A stretch of DNA of 64,000 nucleotides from NCBI GenBank assembly GCA_944390865.1, contig CALXRC010000002.1:55517-119516 (forward strand), in the 5' to 3' direction. This DNA is from an uncultured Spirochaetales bacterium. GTDB taxonomy: Bacteria > Spirochaetota > Spirochaetia > Sphaerochaetales > Sphaerochaetaceae. Below, one piece after another: positions 44,212 to 55,898 of the stretch. A program made the translations under genes and the position numbers. Numbering within the stretch: the stretch's first letter is position 1; every line of letters starts with the position of its first letter. The notes beneath the pieces were generated by a model that worked only from the letters and a program-made list of their open reading frames with translations, had not been told where the DNA came from and searched no databases.

Positions 44212-47200
44212 TCATTCCTCGTCATTTGCGTCCGGACTGTCGTCCAGCTCGCTGTCTGCAAAGTCTCCCACGGACTTCATTCCTGCAAGATCCTCAACAT
44301 CAAAGTCGTCGTCCTCAATTTCCTGAGCCTTGCGCTCAGCCTTGATTCTCTCGACCTGCTGCTGAAGTTCATCCAGCTGACCCTGATCAAGGCGAATGTT
44401 TCTGTACTTCTTCATACCTGTACCGGCAGGAATGAGATGTCCGATGATGACATTCTCCTTAAGGCCTCTGAGCTCATCTTTACTACCAGCAATCGCGGCA
44501 TTTGTCAAGACCTTCGTCGTCTCCTGGAAGGAAGCGGCGGAGATGAAGGAGTCAATTGACAGGCTGGCGCGCGTGATGCCCAGCAGGAGCGGACGTGCGA
44601 CTGCAGGCTGTCCGCCTTCAGCAATGACCCTGGCGTTCTCTGCCTGGAACTTGAACTTGTCAACCTGCTGCTGATAGATGAAGTTGGTATCACCGACCTG
44701 CACGATCTGGACCTTCCTCAGCATCTGGCGGATGATGATGCCCAGGTGCTTGTCGTTGATGTCAACGCCCTGCATTCGGTAGACCTGCTGGACTTCATCG
44801 ACAAGGAAGGTCTGCAGCGCATTCTCGCCCAGGATGTTGAGAATGTCGTGCGGATCCTTGGCTCCGTCGCACAGAGGCTCAGCAGCCTGCACGATTTCAT
44901 CATCCCGCACAAGGAGGTTTGATGAAAGCGGCACAGAGTGCTTGTATCTTCTTCCGAAGGCATCCTCGATCTCGATGATTCTCTTGCTCTTGACCACTGC
45001 TCCGATATGGACAGTACCTGAGACCTGTGCCAGGACTGCAGGATCCTTAGGAGTGCGGGCCTCAAAGAGCTCTCCGACACGCGGAAGACCGCCGGTGATA
45101 TCCTTTGTCTTCTGTGATGCCTTTGACAGCTTGGCAAGCACTGTTCCGATTCCGATCTCATCGAACTCGCTGACCTGGATGTAGGCGCCGCCCGGCAGAA
45201 GATAGGTGAACTCCTGTCCGTCTGCAGCCTGAATGACAATTCTCGGCTGGAGATTCTCCAGGTTGTGCTCGGTGATCTTGCGCTCGATGTTGCCTGTATC
45301 CTCGTTGACTTCGTTGATCAGCGTGGATCCTTCCTTGATGTCGGCAAAGAGAACCTTTCCTGCATGCTCTGCAATGATAGGCTCGCTGAACGGATCAAAT
45401 TCGACGATCGGCCTGCCGGACTCGACAACTGTGTACTCATGAGTGCACAGCTCGCTGCCCGGGGCGACACGGTGGTCGACAGCCTTGCTGACAATGAAGC
45501 ATCTGCCGTCGAGAGTCGTGATGTAGCCGTTGAAGGCACTGGTGCACACAACTCCGTCCTTGACATAGATGCTGCTTCCCTTTGCTACAGGCGAGAGCGT
45601 AAGGCTGCCCTCCTGAACAGAGGTCTCCTGACTGACGAGCTCGTCATACTGTCCTGTGAGCTCAATGAGCACGCGGTAGATCTTGATGATGCCCTTTCTC
45701 GGGAAGACAAGGCGTCCGTCACTCTCTCTCTTGACATAGTTGTCAGAGATGGAGCCGATGATGACCTGATGGTCAAAGGTGAGCGAGTTGGCCTCTGTTG
45801 AAGCCGTAGCCGTACCTCCGACGTGGAAGGTTCTCATCGTGAGCTGGGTTCCGGGCTGTCCGATTGACTGGGCTGCGATTGTTCCTACAGCCTCGCCGAT
45901 CTCCACAGGACGGTTGTTCGCAAGGTTTCTTCCGTAGCACTTGGCACACACGCCGTACTGGGCCTCACAGGTGAGGACAGTCCTGAGGTAGACAGACTCA
46001 ATGCCGGCATCCTCAATCTTTCTTGCTGTATCCTCATCAATTTCCTCGTTTGCCTTTGCAAGCACGACAGGCCTGCCGTCAGCATCCTTGAGGAAAGGAT
46101 GGACAACATCATCGACAGGGCAGCGTCCGACAATTCTGTCGGCAAGATGCTCAACGATCTCGTCGCCGTCCTTGATCGCGCTTCTCCAGATACCGTTGAT
46201 GGTATGGCAGTCGTCGATGTTGACAACCACATCCTGGGAGATGTCGACAAGCCTTCTGGTGAGGTAACCTGCCTCAGCTGTCTTAAGAGCTGTATCGGAA
46301 AGGCCCTTTCTTGCACCGTTTGTAGAAATGAAGAATTCCATGATCGAAAGTCCTTCCTTGAAGTTGGACTTGATCGGGAACTCGATGATATCGCCGCTGG
46401 GTCTTGCCATAAGGCCGCGCATTGCGCCGAGCTGTCTGATCTGCGTCCTGCTGCCTCGTGCGCCGGATACGGCCATGAGGTAGAGAGGATTGAAGCCGTT
46501 CTGGCTCTTTTCCAGCTGGTTCATCAGATCATCTGTGAGCTGGTCGTTCGTGCTTGACCACAGACCGATGATTCTGTTGTAGCGTTCTTCCTGAGTGATC
46601 TGTCCGGAGCGGTACTGGGACAGGATCTGGCTCTGCTCTTCATTTGCCTTCTCGACAAGCTCTGCCTTTGTATCCGGTATGATCATGTCAGACAGACCGA
46701 TTGTGGCACCGAAGATTGTCGCATACTTGTATCCGACATCCTTGATGGAGTCGAGCAGTTTGATGGCAATAGAGGCCTTGCGCTCCCTGATTGTCTCTCC
46801 GATGACCTTCTTCAGCTGCTTGTCTCCAAGCACATAGTTCTGGAAGGGAACGCCTTCCGGAAGCGATGCGTTGAAGATGATTCTGCCGGGTGTCGTCTCA
46901 ACCCAGGACTTTCCGTCTGCAACTGTCTTGTTGCCCTTCTCGTCCACGATGACAAGACCTTCCTTGAAGCGGAAGCGGATCAGCGCGTTGTAGCTGACCG
47001 CGCCTGCGTCAATTGCCACCTCAATCTCATCAAGTGAATTGTAGTGGTGGCCCTGTCCGTGCGCGTTTTCCATCTGCTTTGTCAGATAGAAGATGCCGAG
47101 AACCATGTCCTGAGAAGGATAGACGATCGGCTTTCCGTTGGCAGGGTCAAGCAGGTTCGTGGCTGACAGCATGAGCGTCCAGCATTCCAGCTGGGCAGCC

Positions 47201-48591
47201 TGTGTAAGCGGAACGTGGATGGCCATCTGGTCACCGTCGAAGTCAGCATTGAAGGCATGACATACGAGCGGATGAAGCTTGAGGGCCTTTCCGTCAACGA
47301 GAACAGGCTCAAAGGCCTGAATACCGAGTCTGTGCAGCGTAGGAGCACGGTTGAGCATGACAGGATGCTCTTTCACGACCTCGTCCAGGATTGCCCATAC
47401 CTCAGGTGTCTCCTGCTCGACAAGGGTCTTTGCCCTCTTGACGTTGAGAGCGACGTCCTTCTGGACAAGCTTGCGCATGATGAATGGCTTGAACAGCTCA
47501 AGAGCCATCTTTGAAGGAACACCGCACTGGTAAATCTTCAGTTCAGGACCGACAACGATTACAGAACGTCCGGAGTAGTCGACACGCTTTCCAAGCAGGT
47601 TCTGTCTGAAGCGTCCCTGCTTTCCCTTAAGCAGGTCGCTGAGGGACTTGAGAGGCCTGTTGGAAGCGCCCTTCACCACTCTCTTGCGCTTTGAGTTGTC
47701 AAACAGGGCATCGACAGCCTCCTGAAGCATTCTCTTCTCGTTTCTGATGATGATATCAGGAGCATGAAGACTGATCAGGCGCTGCAGACGGTTGTTTCTG
47801 TTGATGACCCTTCTGTACAGGTCATTGAGATCGCTTGTGGCAAAGCGGCCGCCGTCAAGCTGGACCATAGGACGGAGATCTGGCGGAATTACGGGAATAA
47901 CTGTAAGGATCATCCACTCAGGCCTGTTGCCTGAATCCCTGAAGTCTTCGCAGACCTTGATTCTCTTCAGCAGTCTGGCATCCTTTGTGTCCTTCTTCTG
48001 TCTCATCTGCTCTCTGAGCTGTGCTGACAGCTCATCAAGATCAAGATCAGCAAGCAGTACTCTGATCGCCTCTGCGCCCATGCCGGCCTTGAAGGCATCC
48101 TCGCCATAGCGGTCGACAGCCTCAAGATACTGCTCCTCGCTCAGAAGCTGCCTGCTCTTGAGATCCGTCTCGCCGGGATCTGTGACAACATACTTCTCAT
48201 AATAGAGAATAGACTGGAGGTTGTTCCTGCTGATATCCAGAAGGAGGGACATGCGTGAAGGCACGCTCCTGTAGTACCAGATATGTGAGACAGGACTTGC
48301 AAGCGTGATGTGTCCCATTCTCTCACGGCGTACCTTTGTGCTTGTGACTTCAACGCCGCAGCGGTCGCAGACCATTCCCTTATAGCGGATGGACTTGAAC
48401 TTTCCGCAGTAGCATTCCCACTCCTTCGTGGTTCCGAATATTCTCTCACAGAACAGGCCGTCCTTCTCCGGACGGAGTGTCCTGTAGTTGATGGTTTCAG
48501 GTTTCTTGACTTCACCATAGGACCAGGCAAGAATCTGTTCAGGAGAAGCAAGCCTGATGCGAATGCTGTCAAAATCTTGAATTTCTCTCAT
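44212..48591 (-). CDS. rpoC: RNA polymerase beta' subunit
   Basis: Catalytic subunit of RNA polymerase, 1459 residues. The zinc site [20 protein letters not shown] is near the N-terminus, the catalytic Mg motif is [13 protein letters not shown], and a second zinc group reads [13 protein letters not shown]. The trigger-loop region follows ([20 protein letters not shown]). The tail is acidic. It lies 15 bases after rpoB. Confidence 0.99.
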   Translation of the reverse strand: MREIQDFDSIRIRLASPEQILAWSYGEVKKPETINYRTLRPEKDGLFCERIFGTTKEWECYCGKFKSIRYKGMVCDRCGVEVTSTKVRRERMGHITLASPVSHIWYYRSVPSRMSLLLDISRNNLQSILYYEKYVVTDPGETDLKSRQLLSEEQYLEAVDRYGEDAFKAGMGAEAIRVLLADLDLDELSAQLREQMRQKKDTKDARLLKRIKVCEDFRDSGNRPEWMILTVIPVIPPDLRPMVQLDGGRFATSDLNDLYRRVINRNNRLQRLISLHAPDIIIRNEKRMLQEAVDALFDNSKRKRVVKGASNRPLKSLSDLLKGKQGRFRQNLLGKRVDYSGRSVIVVGPELKIYQCGVPSKMALELFKPFIMRKLVQKDVALNVKRAKTLVEQETPEVWAILDEVVKEHPVMLNRAPTLHRLGIQAFEPVLVDGKALKLHPLVCHAFNADFDGDQMAIHVPLTQAAQLECWTLMLSATNLLDPANGKPIVYPSQDMVLGIFYLTKQMENAHGQGHHYNSLDEIEVAIDAGAVSYNALIRFRFKEGLVIVDEKGNKTVADGKSWVETTPGRIIFNASLPEGVPFQNYVLGDKQLKKVIGETIRERKASIAIKLLDSIKDVGYKYATIFGATIGLSDMIIPDTKAELVEKANEEQSQILSQYRSGQITQEERYNRIIGLWSSTNDQLTDDLMNQLEKSQNGFNPLYLMAVSGARGSRTQIRQLGAMRGLMARPSGDIIEFPIKSNFKEGLSIMEFFISTNGARKGLSDTALKTAEAGYLTRRLVDISQDVVVNIDDCHTINGIWRSAIKDGDEIVEHLADRIVGRCPVDDVVHPFLKDADGRPVVLAKANEEIDEDTARKIEDAGIESVYLRTVLTCEAQYGVCAKCYGRNLANNRPVEIGEAVGTIAAQSIGQPGTQLTMRTFHVGGTATASTEANSLTFDHQVIIGSISDNYVKRESDGRLVFPRKGIIKIYRVLIELTGQYDELVSQETSVQEGSLTLSPVAKGSSIYVKDGVVCTSAFNGYITTLDGRCFIVSKAVDHRVAPGSELCTHEYTVVESGRPIVEFDPFSEPIIAEHAGKVLFADIKEGSTLINEVNEDTGNIERKITEHNLENLQPRIVIQAADGQEFTYLLPGGAYIQVSEFDEIGIGTVLAKLSKASQKTKDITGGLPRVGELFEARTPKDPAVLAQVSGTVHIGAVVKSKRIIEIEDAFGRRYKHSVPLSSNLLVRDDEIVQAAEPLCDGAKDPHDILNILGENALQTFLVDEVQQVYRMQGVDINDKHLGIIIRQMLRKVQIVQVGDTNFIYQQQVDKFKFQAENARVIAEGGQPAVARPLLLGITRASLSIDSFISAASFQETTKVLTNAAIAGSKDELRGLKENVIIGHLIPAGTGMKKYRNIRLDQGQLDELQQQVERIKAERKAQEIEDDDFDVEDLAGMKSVGDFADSELDDSPDANDEE

Positions 48592-48606
48592 TACCTGTTA
48601 CTCCTC

Positions 48607-51600
48607 TTAGTTGCTGCCCTTCTCAGCCTTCTGGATGAGTTCCTCGTCACGTTCTGTGAGAGCAACCTGTCTTCCGTTTGCATCGTATACGCTCATATCG
48701 AGTGCCAAACCTCTGATTTCCTGAACGAGAACATTGAAAGCTTCCGGCATGCCGGCATTCTGTGCAGGCTCGCCCTTCACAATGGACTCGTAGATCTTGA
48801 CACGGCCTATCATGTCATCACTCTTGATCGTCAGCAGCTCCTGCAGCGTGTTGGCAGCGCCATAGGCCTCAAGAGCCCAGACCTCCATCTCACCAAGTCG
48901 CTGGCCGCCGAACTGGGCCTTACCGCCAAGAGGCTGCTGCGTGACCAGTGAATAAGGACCTGTGCTTCGGGCATGCATCTTGTCGTCGACAAGGTGATGC
49001 AGCTTCAGGTAGTAGATGTAGCCGCAGAATACCGGATTGACGAAAGGAACGCCCGTCCTGCCGTCCCTGAGCATTGTCTTGCTGGTCACAGGCAGGCCTG
49101 CCTCTCTCATCTTCTCCTCAATCTGCTCCATTGAGGCAGACTGGAAGACCGGAGATGAATACCACTCGTCAAGCTTGACGGCGGCCCAGCCGAGCTGAGT
49201 CTCCATAAGCTGTCCGATGTTCATTCGTGAAGGAACACCGAGCGGGTTGAGACAGACATCAAGCGGTGTGCCGTCTTCCATGTACGGCATATCCTCTTCA
49301 GGAAGGATTCTGGAAACAACACCCTTGTTTCCGTGACGTCCTGCCATCTTGTCGCCCTGAGTGAGCTTTCTCTTTGTGGCGATGAGAACAGTGACTGTCT
49401 CCTCAACTCCGGGAGGAAGCTCATCCTTGTCGCTCTTCTTCATTCTCTGGATGTCAATGACTGTTCCCTCTGTTCCATGAGGAACCTTGAGAGAAGAATC
49501 CCTGACTTCCTTCGCCTTCTCGCCGAAGATTGAGTTGAGAAGCTTAAATTCCGGAGTCGTGTCGCTTTCAGACTTCGGGGTGACCTTGCCGACCAGGATC
49601 TGGCCCGGGCGCACATAGGTTCCGACTGTGACAATGCCGTCGCTGTCAAGACTTGCAACCATTCTCTCGCTTGTGTTCGGGATGTCCCTTGTCAGCTTCT
49701 CCGGACCCAGCTTTGTCTCTCTGACATCAATTGAGAATTCCTTGATGTGAATAGAGGTGTAGATATCCTCTCTGACAACACGCTCGGAGATGAGGACAGC
49801 ATCCTCGTAGTTGTAGCCGTTCCAGGGAACGAAGCCTACCAGGATATTGCGTCCGAGTGCCAGCTCGCCGTTCTGCGTTGCAGGTCCGTCTGCAAGGACA
49901 GTACCCTTCTCGACCTTCTGGCCGACCTCGACGATTGTCCTCTGGTTGAAGCAGGTGTCCTGGTTGGTTCTCTGGAACTTCTGTACCTCGTACTTGTCAA
50001 TCTCGCCGTCAATCTCAGCTTCATCCTTATTGACGCGCACGCGGATCTCCGTGGAGCTGGCGTAGATGACCTCGCCGCCGCGCTTTGCCTTGATCAGGAC
50101 GCCTGAATCATAAGCGGCCTTGCCTTCCATTCCTGTACCGACACGCGGTGCCTCGGGGAATACGAGAGGAACGGCCTGACGCTGCATGTTTGAACCCATC
50201 AGGGCACGGTTGGCGTCATCATGCTCGAGGAACGGGATGAGAGAGGCAGCCACAGAAATAACCTGCTTCGGAGATACATCCATGTATCGGATATCCTTTG
50301 GCTCTCGTGTTGAGTAGTCTCCCTGGTGGCGTACCGGAACTTCCTTGTCCAGAAAGTGGCCGTCCTTGTCGATCTTCGCTGAAGCCTGAGCGATGTAATA
50401 GCGCTCTTCATCATTGGCATCAAGCTCGACGACTTCCTTTGTGGCAATGCCGTCAACAACCTTTCTGTACGGAGTCACCAGGAAACCGTACTCGTTGATC
50501 TTCGTGTAGTTTGCAAGAGAGACGATAAGACCGATGTTCGGGCCTTCAGGAGTCTCAATAGGACACATTCTGCCATAGTGAGTGTAGTGAACATCACGCA
50601 CTTCAAAGCCGGCCCTGTCTCGTGAAAGTCCGCCCGGTCCGAGTGCGTTGAGCCTTCTCTTGTGAGTAAGCTCTGCAAGCGGGTTGATCTGATCCATGAA
50701 CTGCGACAGCTGGCTGGATCCGAAGAACTCCTTGACCGCAGCGACAATCGGCTTGATGGAGATGACATCCTGAGGCCTGACGTTTGAGTCGCTCTCAAGA
50801 TTCATTCTCTCGCGGGCAATTCTCTCCATCCTTGAGAAGGCGGCAGACAGCTGTGTCTGGAGAAGCTCTCCGACACTCCTTACTCGTCTGTTGCCCAGAT
50901 GATCGATATCATCAACATTGGCTTCCCTGTTGAAAACCTTAATCAGGAAGCCCATTGTATGGACAATGTCAGCAGGCTGAAGGACAGTGACAGAGGTGTC
51001 CATGGCCTCGCCTTCCCTGCCGAACTTCTTGTTGAACTTGTAGCGTCCGACCTTTCCAAGATCGTAGCGTCGTTCTGAGAAGAACATCTCGGGAAGATCC
51101 TTCTCAGCCCTCTCCATGGCGATCATCTCGCCGGGCATGAGGATTGAGTAAATCGCACCGAGGTACTCTTCCTTAGTAGGCTCATCCTCTCCGTCTGCGG
51201 TGATCTTCTTCTCCGCTTCCAGAGTGGAAAGGATGATCTCGCTGTGAAGGGTGTCCTCGCTTGTCGTGTCAACGACCTCGACTTCTGTATAGCCGGCAGC
51301 GATGAGCTCATCAATCTCATGCGGATGGAGGATGTCTCCGGCACGCACCAGCTTGACGCGCTCGCCGTCACGCTCTACGTAAAGGTCGCTGAAACTCCAG
51401 CGGTTCTCCGCATTGGCGCGCTCCTCTTCGTTAAGGGCGAGCTTCTCGCTCTTGTAGAAGGAGGCCACGATCTTCTCACGTGAATCGATGCCGATCGCAC
51501 GCAGGAAAAGAGTGCCCAGAATACGCTTCTTGCGGTCTATCTTTGCATAAATGCAGTTTTTCTTGTCGTCAATTTCAAATTCAAGCCAGCTTCCGCGATA

Positions 51601-52113
51601 CGGAATGATGCGGGATGAATAAACACCCTTCTCCACCTGGAAGATGACTCCTGGAGAACGGTGGATCTGAGAGACAACGACACGCTCGGCACCATTGATG
51701 ATGAATGTGCCGCGGTCTGTCATCAGAGGGATGTCACCGAAGAAGATCTCCTTCTCGATGAACTCTCCGTTCTTGAGTTCAAGGTTGATTCTTGCCTTTA
51801 CAGGTACACAGTAGCTTCTGCCTTTCTTCTTACATTCGGATTCTGTGAACTTCATGTTGTCGAAGTCCAGTGTGTAACCGTCATAGTTCAGCGTCATGTC
51901 ACCATTCGGGCTGGTGATTGGGAATGTGTTCCTGAAAACATGCTCAAGACCTGTTGAAGGATCAGGTTCAAGACCCTTCCTGATTCTGTCGAGCTGAAGG
52001 AACTTCTCATAACTGTCGAGCTGAACACCAATGAGGTTGGGAAGTTCGCAGACTTCCTGAAAATCAGAACCGATGTATTTTCGTTCAATGACCTTGCCTT
52101 TGGCAACCATCAT
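48607..52113 (-). CDS. rpoB: RNA polymerase beta subunit
   Basis: Catalytic partner of beta', 1168 residues. The rifampicin region reads [13 protein letters not shown] then [13 protein letters not shown]. Most bacteria have Ser in RRLSALGPGG, while Asn here is the known cause of natural rifampicin resistance in spirochetes. Other markers are [15 protein letters not shown] and the C-terminal [25 protein letters not shown] part. GGAGGG precedes two adjacent ATG codons (52113 and 52110). Confidence 0.99.
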   Translation of the reverse strand: MMVAKGKVIERKYIGSDFQEVCELPNLIGVQLDSYEKFLQLDRIRKGLEPDPSTGLEHVFRNTFPITSPNGDMTLNYDGYTLDFDNMKFTESECKKKGRSYCVPVKARINLELKNGEFIEKEIFFGDIPLMTDRGTFIINGAERVVVSQIHRSPGVIFQVEKGVYSSRIIPYRGSWLEFEIDDKKNCIYAKIDRKKRILGTLFLRAIGIDSREKIVASFYKSEKLALNEEERANAENRWSFSDLYVERDGERVKLVRAGDILHPHEIDELIAAGYTEVEVVDTTSEDTLHSEIILSTLEAEKKITADGEDEPTKEEYLGAIYSILMPGEMIAMERAEKDLPEMFFSERRYDLGKVGRYKFNKKFGREGEAMDTSVTVLQPADIVHTMGFLIKVFNREANVDDIDHLGNRRVRSVGELLQTQLSAAFSRMERIARERMNLESDSNVRPQDVISIKPIVAAVKEFFGSSQLSQFMDQINPLAELTHKRRLNALGPGGLSRDRAGFEVRDVHYTHYGRMCPIETPEGPNIGLIVSLANYTKINEYGFLVTPYRKVVDGIATKEVVELDANDEERYYIAQASAKIDKDGHFLDKEVPVRHQGDYSTREPKDIRYMDVSPKQVISVAASLIPFLEHDDANRALMGSNMQRQAVPLVFPEAPRVGTGMEGKAAYDSGVLIKAKRGGEVIYASSTEIRVRVNKDEAEIDGEIDKYEVQKFQRTNQDTCFNQRTIVEVGQKVEKGTVLADGPATQNGELALGRNILVGFVPWNGYNYEDAVLISERVVREDIYTSIHIKEFSIDVRETKLGPEKLTRDIPNTSERMVASLDSDGIVTVGTYVRPGQILVGKVTPKSESDTTPEFKLLNSIFGEKAKEVRDSSLKVPHGTEGTVIDIQRMKKSDKDELPPGVEETVTVLIATKRKLTQGDKMAGRHGNKGVVSRILPEEDMPYMEDGTPLDVCLNPLGVPSRMNIGQLMETQLGWAAVKLDEWYSSPVFQSASMEQIEEKMREAGLPVTSKTMLRDGRTGVPFVNPVFCGYIYYLKLHHLVDDKMHARSTGPYSLVTQQPLGGKAQFGGQRLGEMEVWALEAYGAANTLQELLTIKSDDMIGRVKIYESIVKGEPAQNAGMPEAFNVLVQEIRGLALDMSVYDANGRQVALTERDEELIQKAEKGSN

Positions 52114-52185
52114 GTACCCTCCGTTAACTGGGTTGATTGAGTGGTGAAAACCACACTTGCATCTGTTTAGATAAAAGACACATTA

Positions 52186-52248
52186 TGCCACTGAGGGCAG
52201 AAACTCCCGCAGTGGCATTGTTTGTGCTGCCGTCTCATGCGGCAGCAC
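52186..52248 (-). other. Tandem hairpins between rplL and rpoB
   Basis: On the minus strand a perfect 9-bp stem GTGCTGCCG / CGGCAGCAC (52224-52248) is followed by an 8-bp stem TGCCACTG / CAGTGGCA (52186-52217) with a GGG/CCC inner pairing. This is where E. coli has an attenuator and an RNase III site, which lower rpoBC relative to rplJL. A similar role is inferred. Confidence 0.7.
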
Positions 52249-52265
52249 ATATAAGGTGAGGACTC

Positions 52266-52640
52266 TTACTTGACCTCGACGACACAGCCTGCAGCCTCGA
52301 GCTTTTCCTTGATGGATGCTGCTTCTTCCTTGCTGACTGCTTCCTTGATGACACCGCCGTTCTCGCAAAGGTCCTTTGCTTCCTTGAGGCCGAGGCCTGT
52401 GACAGCGCGGACTTCCTTGATGCAGGCGATCTTCTTTGCAGCGTCAACGCTCTTTAGTGTGACGTTGAACTCTGTCTGCTCCTCTTCTGCAGGAGCATCA
52501 GCACCGGCAGCAGGACCTGCAGCAACTGCAGCAGCTGCAGCGACAACGCCGAACTTCTCTTCCATCATCTTGATGAGGTCAGCAACTTCCATGACTGACA
52601 TCTGTGCGATTGATTCTAAGATTTCTTCCTTAGTAGCCAT
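52266..52640 (-). CDS. rplL: 50S ribosomal protein L7/L12
   Basis: Multi-copy stalk protein that recruits translation factors, 124 residues. It has an N-terminal helical dimerisation part, an Ala/Gly/Pro-rich hinge ([21 protein letters not shown] part) and the C-terminal domain with [22 protein letters not shown]. Confidence 0.97.
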   Translation of the reverse strand: MATKEEILESIAQMSVMEVADLIKMMEEKFGVVAAAAAVAAGPAAGADAPAEEEQTEFNVTLKSVDAAKKIACIKEVRAVTGLGLKEAKDLCENGGVIKEAVSKEEAASIKEKLEAAGCVVEVK

Positions 52641-52709
52641 ATTATCTTCTCCTAAAAGTTATTTCTAACGGTCCAGCAGGTTACGAAACGAAGACTGGGA
52701 CCGTATGTT

Positions 52710-53231
52710 TCAGTTTTCTGACGGTACTCCGCCCTTTGATTCGACATACGCAAGCAATGTGGCTGCAAGCTTCTGGACAGGGGCCTTCATTGTGCCCATG
52801 AGAGAAGCGATGAGCTCGAGCTTGGTAGGAAGCTTTGAGAGAGCCTCAACAGTAGCCGCATCCATGACCTTTCCGTCAATGATTGCGCCTTTGACCTGCA
52901 TCGGGGCGCCGTTCTTGATAGCCTCGAAGAGAGCCTTTGCAACGATATTTGACTCATCACCCTTTGCAAGAGCAACTGCTGTAGGACCGATCATCTGCTC
53001 CTCAGCACCTGTCTTTCCGAGATCCTTGAAAGCAATCTTTGCATAGCGGTTCTTGACGACCCTGTACTGTGCATCATTCTTTCTGAGGTTGTTTCTCAGC
53101 TCTGTGATCTGGGCAACTGACATACCGCGGTAGTCAGTGAAGATGTAGCCGTTGTATCCTTCAAACTCTTCCCTGAGAGCCTTTACTGCGTCTTCCTTGG
53201 CAGGTGTGATCCTTGTCTGATAGTTTTCCAT
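52710..53231 (-). CDS. rplJ: 50S ribosomal protein L10
   Basis: Stalk base protein of 173 residues, with YIFTDYRGMSVAQITELRNNLR and the helix that binds L12 dimers at the C-terminus. A gap of 69 bases separates it from rplL, and 12 bases from rplA. Confidence 0.97.
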   Translation of the reverse strand: MENYQTRITPAKEDAVKALREEFEGYNGYIFTDYRGMSVAQITELRNNLRKNDAQYRVVKNRYAKIAFKDLGKTGAEEQMIGPTAVALAKGDESNIVAKALFEAIKNGAPMQVKGAIIDGKVMDAATVEALSKLPTKLELIASLMGTMKAPVQKLAATLLAYVESKGGVPSEN

Positions 53232-53243
53232 ACACCTTCCTCC

Positions 53244-53924
53244 TTACTGAACTGACTTGAAGTCAACTGGCACGCCAGGTCCCATTGTGGATGAGAGAGC
53301 GACAGAGAGGACAAAGTCTCCCTTTGAGTCAGCAGGGCGCTTTCTGATGATCTCGTCAAGAGTTGCCTTGGCGTTCTCGGCGATTGCAGAAGCTTCCATG
53401 TTGACCTTGCCGATTGCGAGGTGAACGACGCCTGTCTTGTCAGCCCTGAACTCGACACGTCCCTTGTTCAGCTCTGCAAGAGCTTCCTTGATGTCGTTGG
53501 TGACAGTGTGTGTCTTCGGGTTAGGCATGAGGCCTCTTCTTCCGAGGATAGGACCAAGACGACCTACGTCCTTCATCATGTCAGGAGTTGCGACTGCAAC
53601 ATCGAAGTCCATCCAGCCGGAGCGGACTTTCTCGATGAGCTCAGCATCGCCGACATAGGCAGCGCCGGCATCAAGAGCTTCCTGAGCCTTGTCGCCCTTG
53701 GCGAAGACGAGGATCCTCTTCTGTGCCTGGAACTGGTTGGGAAGGACAACTGTGTCTCTGACTGACTGAGACTTCTTGAGGTTCAGATATACTGAGATTT
53801 CAACAGTTTCAGTGAACTTTGCGTATGCACAGTCCTTTACAAGCTGGGCAGCATCGCTGAGGCTGTAGAGCTTTGTTCTGTCAACCTTCTTTGCTGCTTC
53901 CTGATATTTCTTTCCTCTCTTCAT
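53244..53924 (-). CDS. rplA: 50S ribosomal protein L1
   Basis: Mobile-stalk protein that helps release deacylated tRNA and represses its own operon. The 226 residues have [29 protein letters not shown] and the [16 protein letters not shown] block. A likely L1 target is in the leader of rplK. Confidence 0.98.
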   Translation of the reverse strand: MKRGKKYQEAAKKVDRTKLYSLSDAAQLVKDCAYAKFTETVEISVYLNLKKSQSVRDTVVLPNQFQAQKRILVFAKGDKAQEALDAGAAYVGDAELIEKVRSGWMDFDVAVATPDMMKDVGRLGPILGRRGLMPNPKTHTVTNDIKEALAELNKGRVEFRADKTGVVHLAIGKVNMEASAIAENAKATLDEIIRKRPADSKGDFVLSVALSSTMGPGVPVDFKSVQ

Positions 53925-53925
53925 C

Positions 53926-54357
53926 TTACTTCTCCACTTCTACACCCATTGAGCGGGCTGTGCCAGCAATGATCTTCTTTGCCGCTTCGATATCGTAAGC
54001 GTTGAGATCAGGAAGCTTGGTCTGAGCGATTTCGGTAAGCTGAGCCTGAGTAAGAGTACCGACTTTAGACTTGTTCGGAGTGCCGCTGGCTGTCTGCAGT
54101 CCGAGTGCCTTCTTGATGAGGACAGCAGCTGGCGGTGTCTTCAGGATGAATGTGAAGCTCTTGTCCTGATAGACAGTGATGATAACAGGAAGAATCAGGC
54201 CTGGTTCGTAACCCTTAGTCTTGTCGTTGAACTGCTGGACGAACTGGGGGGCGCTGACTCCGTGAGGGCCGAGAGCAGGACCAATTGGAGGTGCCGGCGT
54301 GGCCTTCTGGGCAGGACACTGCAGTTTGATGACGGCAGTAACCTTTTTCTTTGCCAT
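53926..54357 (-). CDS. rplK: 50S ribosomal protein L11
   Basis: GTPase-centre protein of 143 residues from ATG 54357, preceded by AAGGAGA. It has the N-terminal block [20 protein letters not shown] and the [21 protein letters not shown] C-terminal domain. It is followed by rplA after 1 base. Confidence 0.97.
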   Translation of the reverse strand: MAKKKVTAVIKLQCPAQKATPAPPIGPALGPHGVSAPQFVQQFNDKTKGYEPGLILPVIITVYQDKSFTFILKTPPAAVLIKKALGLQTASGTPNKSKVGTLTQAQLTEIAQTKLPDLNAYDIEAAKKIIAGTARSMGVEVEK

Positions 54358-54424
54358 AATGTTTCTCCTTCGCATCAGCCTGGTCTGAGTTGACCGATAG
54401 TCTGGGCTGTGCGCTGGTATTAAC

Positions 54425-54471
54425 GCCAGTCATACGATCTGGCTCCCACCTGACGACTGCGTGTCATCAGG
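54425..54471 (-). promoter_or_regulatory. Probable L1-binding leader of rplK-rplA
   Basis: In the mRNA a hairpin CCTGATGAC / GTCGTCAGG (54449-54471, one mismatch) is followed by AGGTGGGAGCC (54441-54451) and a second hairpin GCCAG / CTGGC (54425-54443). AGGTGGGAGCC matches the L1-stalk sequence of 23S rRNA, so L1 could bind here to repress translation. This mimicry is known in other bacteria. Confidence 0.6.
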
Positions 54472-54535
54472 GAGTGAACTAATTCAGCTTGACATGTCAA
54501 AAATCAAAATCCTGATGCGTCAAGTAACACCAGGA

Positions 54536-55102
54536 TCAATACTCGACCTTCTCTGCCTGAGTGAATTCAACTTCAACAGGAGTTGAGCGGCCGAATATCT
54601 GGACAGATACGCGGAGCTTGCCCTTGACAGTGTCAATCTCGTCAATAGTTCCGCTGAATGATTCAAACGGTCCGTCGATGATCTTGACTTCCTGTCCGAC
54701 CTCAAAGTTCTGCTTGGGCCTGAACTCCTTCTCTGTCGGAACTTCTCCGGTCTTCTGCATGATGCCCTTCATCTCTGCAGCAGACAGCGGCTGCGGCTTT
54801 CTGCCTTCCATCGCAGATACAAACCCGGTGACGCCCTGAATTCTCTTGATCTTGGAATATGTGTTCTTCCAGGTTCCGTCTTCAGGGAAATCAATCTCGA
54901 CCAGAATGTATCCGGGCAGGATCTTCCGCTTGACTTCCTTCTTCTTGCCGTCCTTGATCTCTGTCACAGTCTCCATCGGGACCTTGACGTCAGAAACGAC
55001 AAGAGCGAAGTCATCGTCATTTTCCCTCAGTTTGAAAATGGTGCGCTGAATCTTCTGCTCGTATCCGGAATATGTATGTACAATGTACCAACCTTTAGCC
55101 AT
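54536..55102 (-). CDS. nusG: Transcription factor NusG
   Basis: Elongation and antitermination factor of 188 residues. The NGN domain begins KGWYIVHTYSGYEQKI and the KOW domain has EVGQEVKIIDGPFESFSG. It follows secE by 12 bases in the standard order. Confidence 0.97.
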   Translation of the reverse strand: MAKGWYIVHTYSGYEQKIQRTIFKLRENDDDFALVVSDVKVPMETVTEIKDGKKKEVKRKILPGYILVEIDFPEDGTWKNTYSKIKRIQGVTGFVSAMEGRKPQPLSAAEMKGIMQKTGEVPTEKEFRPKQNFEVGQEVKIIDGPFESFSGTIDEIDTVKGKLRVSVQIFGRSTPVEVEFTQAEKVEY

Positions 55103-55114
55103 TCTTTATTTATC

Positions 55115-55297
55115 CTAGAAAATCAGGTAGAGACCTCTCAGGAGGATGAAGTCAACCAGACCAAGAATGATTGCAAAGCAGATTGTCGAGATGATGACAA
55201 TCTTTGCTGACTGGAGGACCTCAGTCCTGCCTGGCCAGGAAACCTTCTTCATCTCCGCAACGCATTCTTTGAAATATCTTCCAATCTTCTTAAACAT
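55115..55297 (-). CDS. secE: Protein translocase subunit SecE
   Basis: Clamp of the SecY channel. The 60-residue short form has an amphipathic helix with VAEMKKVSWPGRTEV followed by one membrane segment (IVIISTICFAIILGLVDFILL). It lies after tRNA-Trp and before nusG. Confidence 0.95.
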   Translation of the reverse strand: MFKKIGRYFKECVAEMKKVSWPGRTEVLQSAKIVIISTICFAIILGLVDFILLRGLYLIF

Positions 55298-55328
55298 CAG
55301 GAATCTCCTTTTGCCTCCGAGGCACCAG

Positions 55329-55402
55329 CGGGTCAGGTACGATTCGAACGTACAACACCCGGTTTTGGAGACCAGTGCTCTAACCGTTGGAGCTACTAAC
55401 CC
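55329..55402 (-). tRNA. trnW: tRNA-Trp (anticodon CCA)
   Basis: Cloverleaf of 74 bases. Acceptor arms GGGTTAG and CTGACCC pair with one wobble, D-arm GCTC/GAGC, anticodon stem CTGGT/ACCGG with loop CTCCAAA, and T-arm GTACG/CGTAC with TTCGAAT. CCA is not encoded. It is embedded between rpmG and secE, as in other spirochetes. Confidence 0.93.
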
Positions 55403-55427
55403 GCTCGTGCCTCGGACAACTTAGATC

Positions 55428-55607
55428 TTACTTGATTTTGGCTTCCCTGTGGAGAGTGTGCTTTCTCTCAAACGGACAATACTTCATCAGCTCAAGCTTG
55501 CCTGTCGTGTTGCGGCGGTTCTTCTGAGTTGTATAGTTCTTCTGCTTGCACTCTGTGCACTGCAATGCGATTTTTTCTACAGGTGTATTCTTCTTAGCGT
55601 TTGCCAT
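55428..55607 (-). CDS. rpmG: 50S ribosomal protein L33
   Basis: A 59-residue protein, with the zinc-type pair CTEC and the block [25 protein letters not shown] in part. Only three Cys are visible, so zinc binding may be lost or completed by His. The ATG at 55607 lies between two tRNA genes. Confidence 0.95.
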   Translation of the reverse strand: MANAKKNTPVEKIALQCTECKQKNYTTQKNRRNTTGKLELMKYCPFERKHTLHREAKIK

Positions 55608-55624
55608 ATTCTTCTCCTGAAACA

Positions 55625-55697
55625 AGCCCCCGAGCGGATTTGAACCGCTGACCCCCACCTTACCATGGTGGTGCTCTACCGACTGAGCTACAAGGGC
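55625..55697 (-). tRNA. trnT: tRNA-Thr (anticodon GGT)
   Basis: Cloverleaf of 73 bases: acceptor GCCCTTG with CGGGGGC (two G-U pairs), D-arm GCTC/GAGC, anticodon stem CCACC/GGTGG with loop ATGGTAA, T-arm AGCGG/CCGCT with TTCAAAT. No CCA is encoded. It is the first gene of the rpmG-secE-nusG unit. Confidence 0.94.
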
Positions 55698-55759
55698 GGA
55701 AGATTTTCTTGCACCCAGCCACGCACTCTGATAAGGGCACGGCTCAACATGCAAACGCT

Positions 55760-55789
55760 AATTTAGCAGAATGCGCAATGCTGTGTCAA
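55760..55789 (-). promoter_or_regulatory. Promoter of the tRNA-Thr-rpmG-secE-nusG unit
   Basis: Consensus TTGACA (55784-55789) and TAAATT (55760-55765) on the minus strand, 18-base spacer, about 60 bases before the tRNA-Thr gene. Confidence 0.75.
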
Positions 55790-55898
55790 TAGATTTCCGC
55801 CTTTATTTTTCGCTGCTGTAACTGCTTAACCCTGCTCAGCATCCATAGTAGCACCATGTTCCGGCAGCACTATATGTAGTAGTGGTTTTATACAGGTA

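Noticed and set aside
44212..52113. Several 60-180-residue frames antisense to rpoB and rpoC
   Set aside because: They follow the third-position pattern of the polymerase genes, lack ribosome-binding sites and match no family.
54490..54530. TTGACATGTCAA palindrome upstream of rplK as a separate promoter
   Set aside because: No acceptable -10 box is found at 16 to 18 bases from it, so a promoter is not supported.
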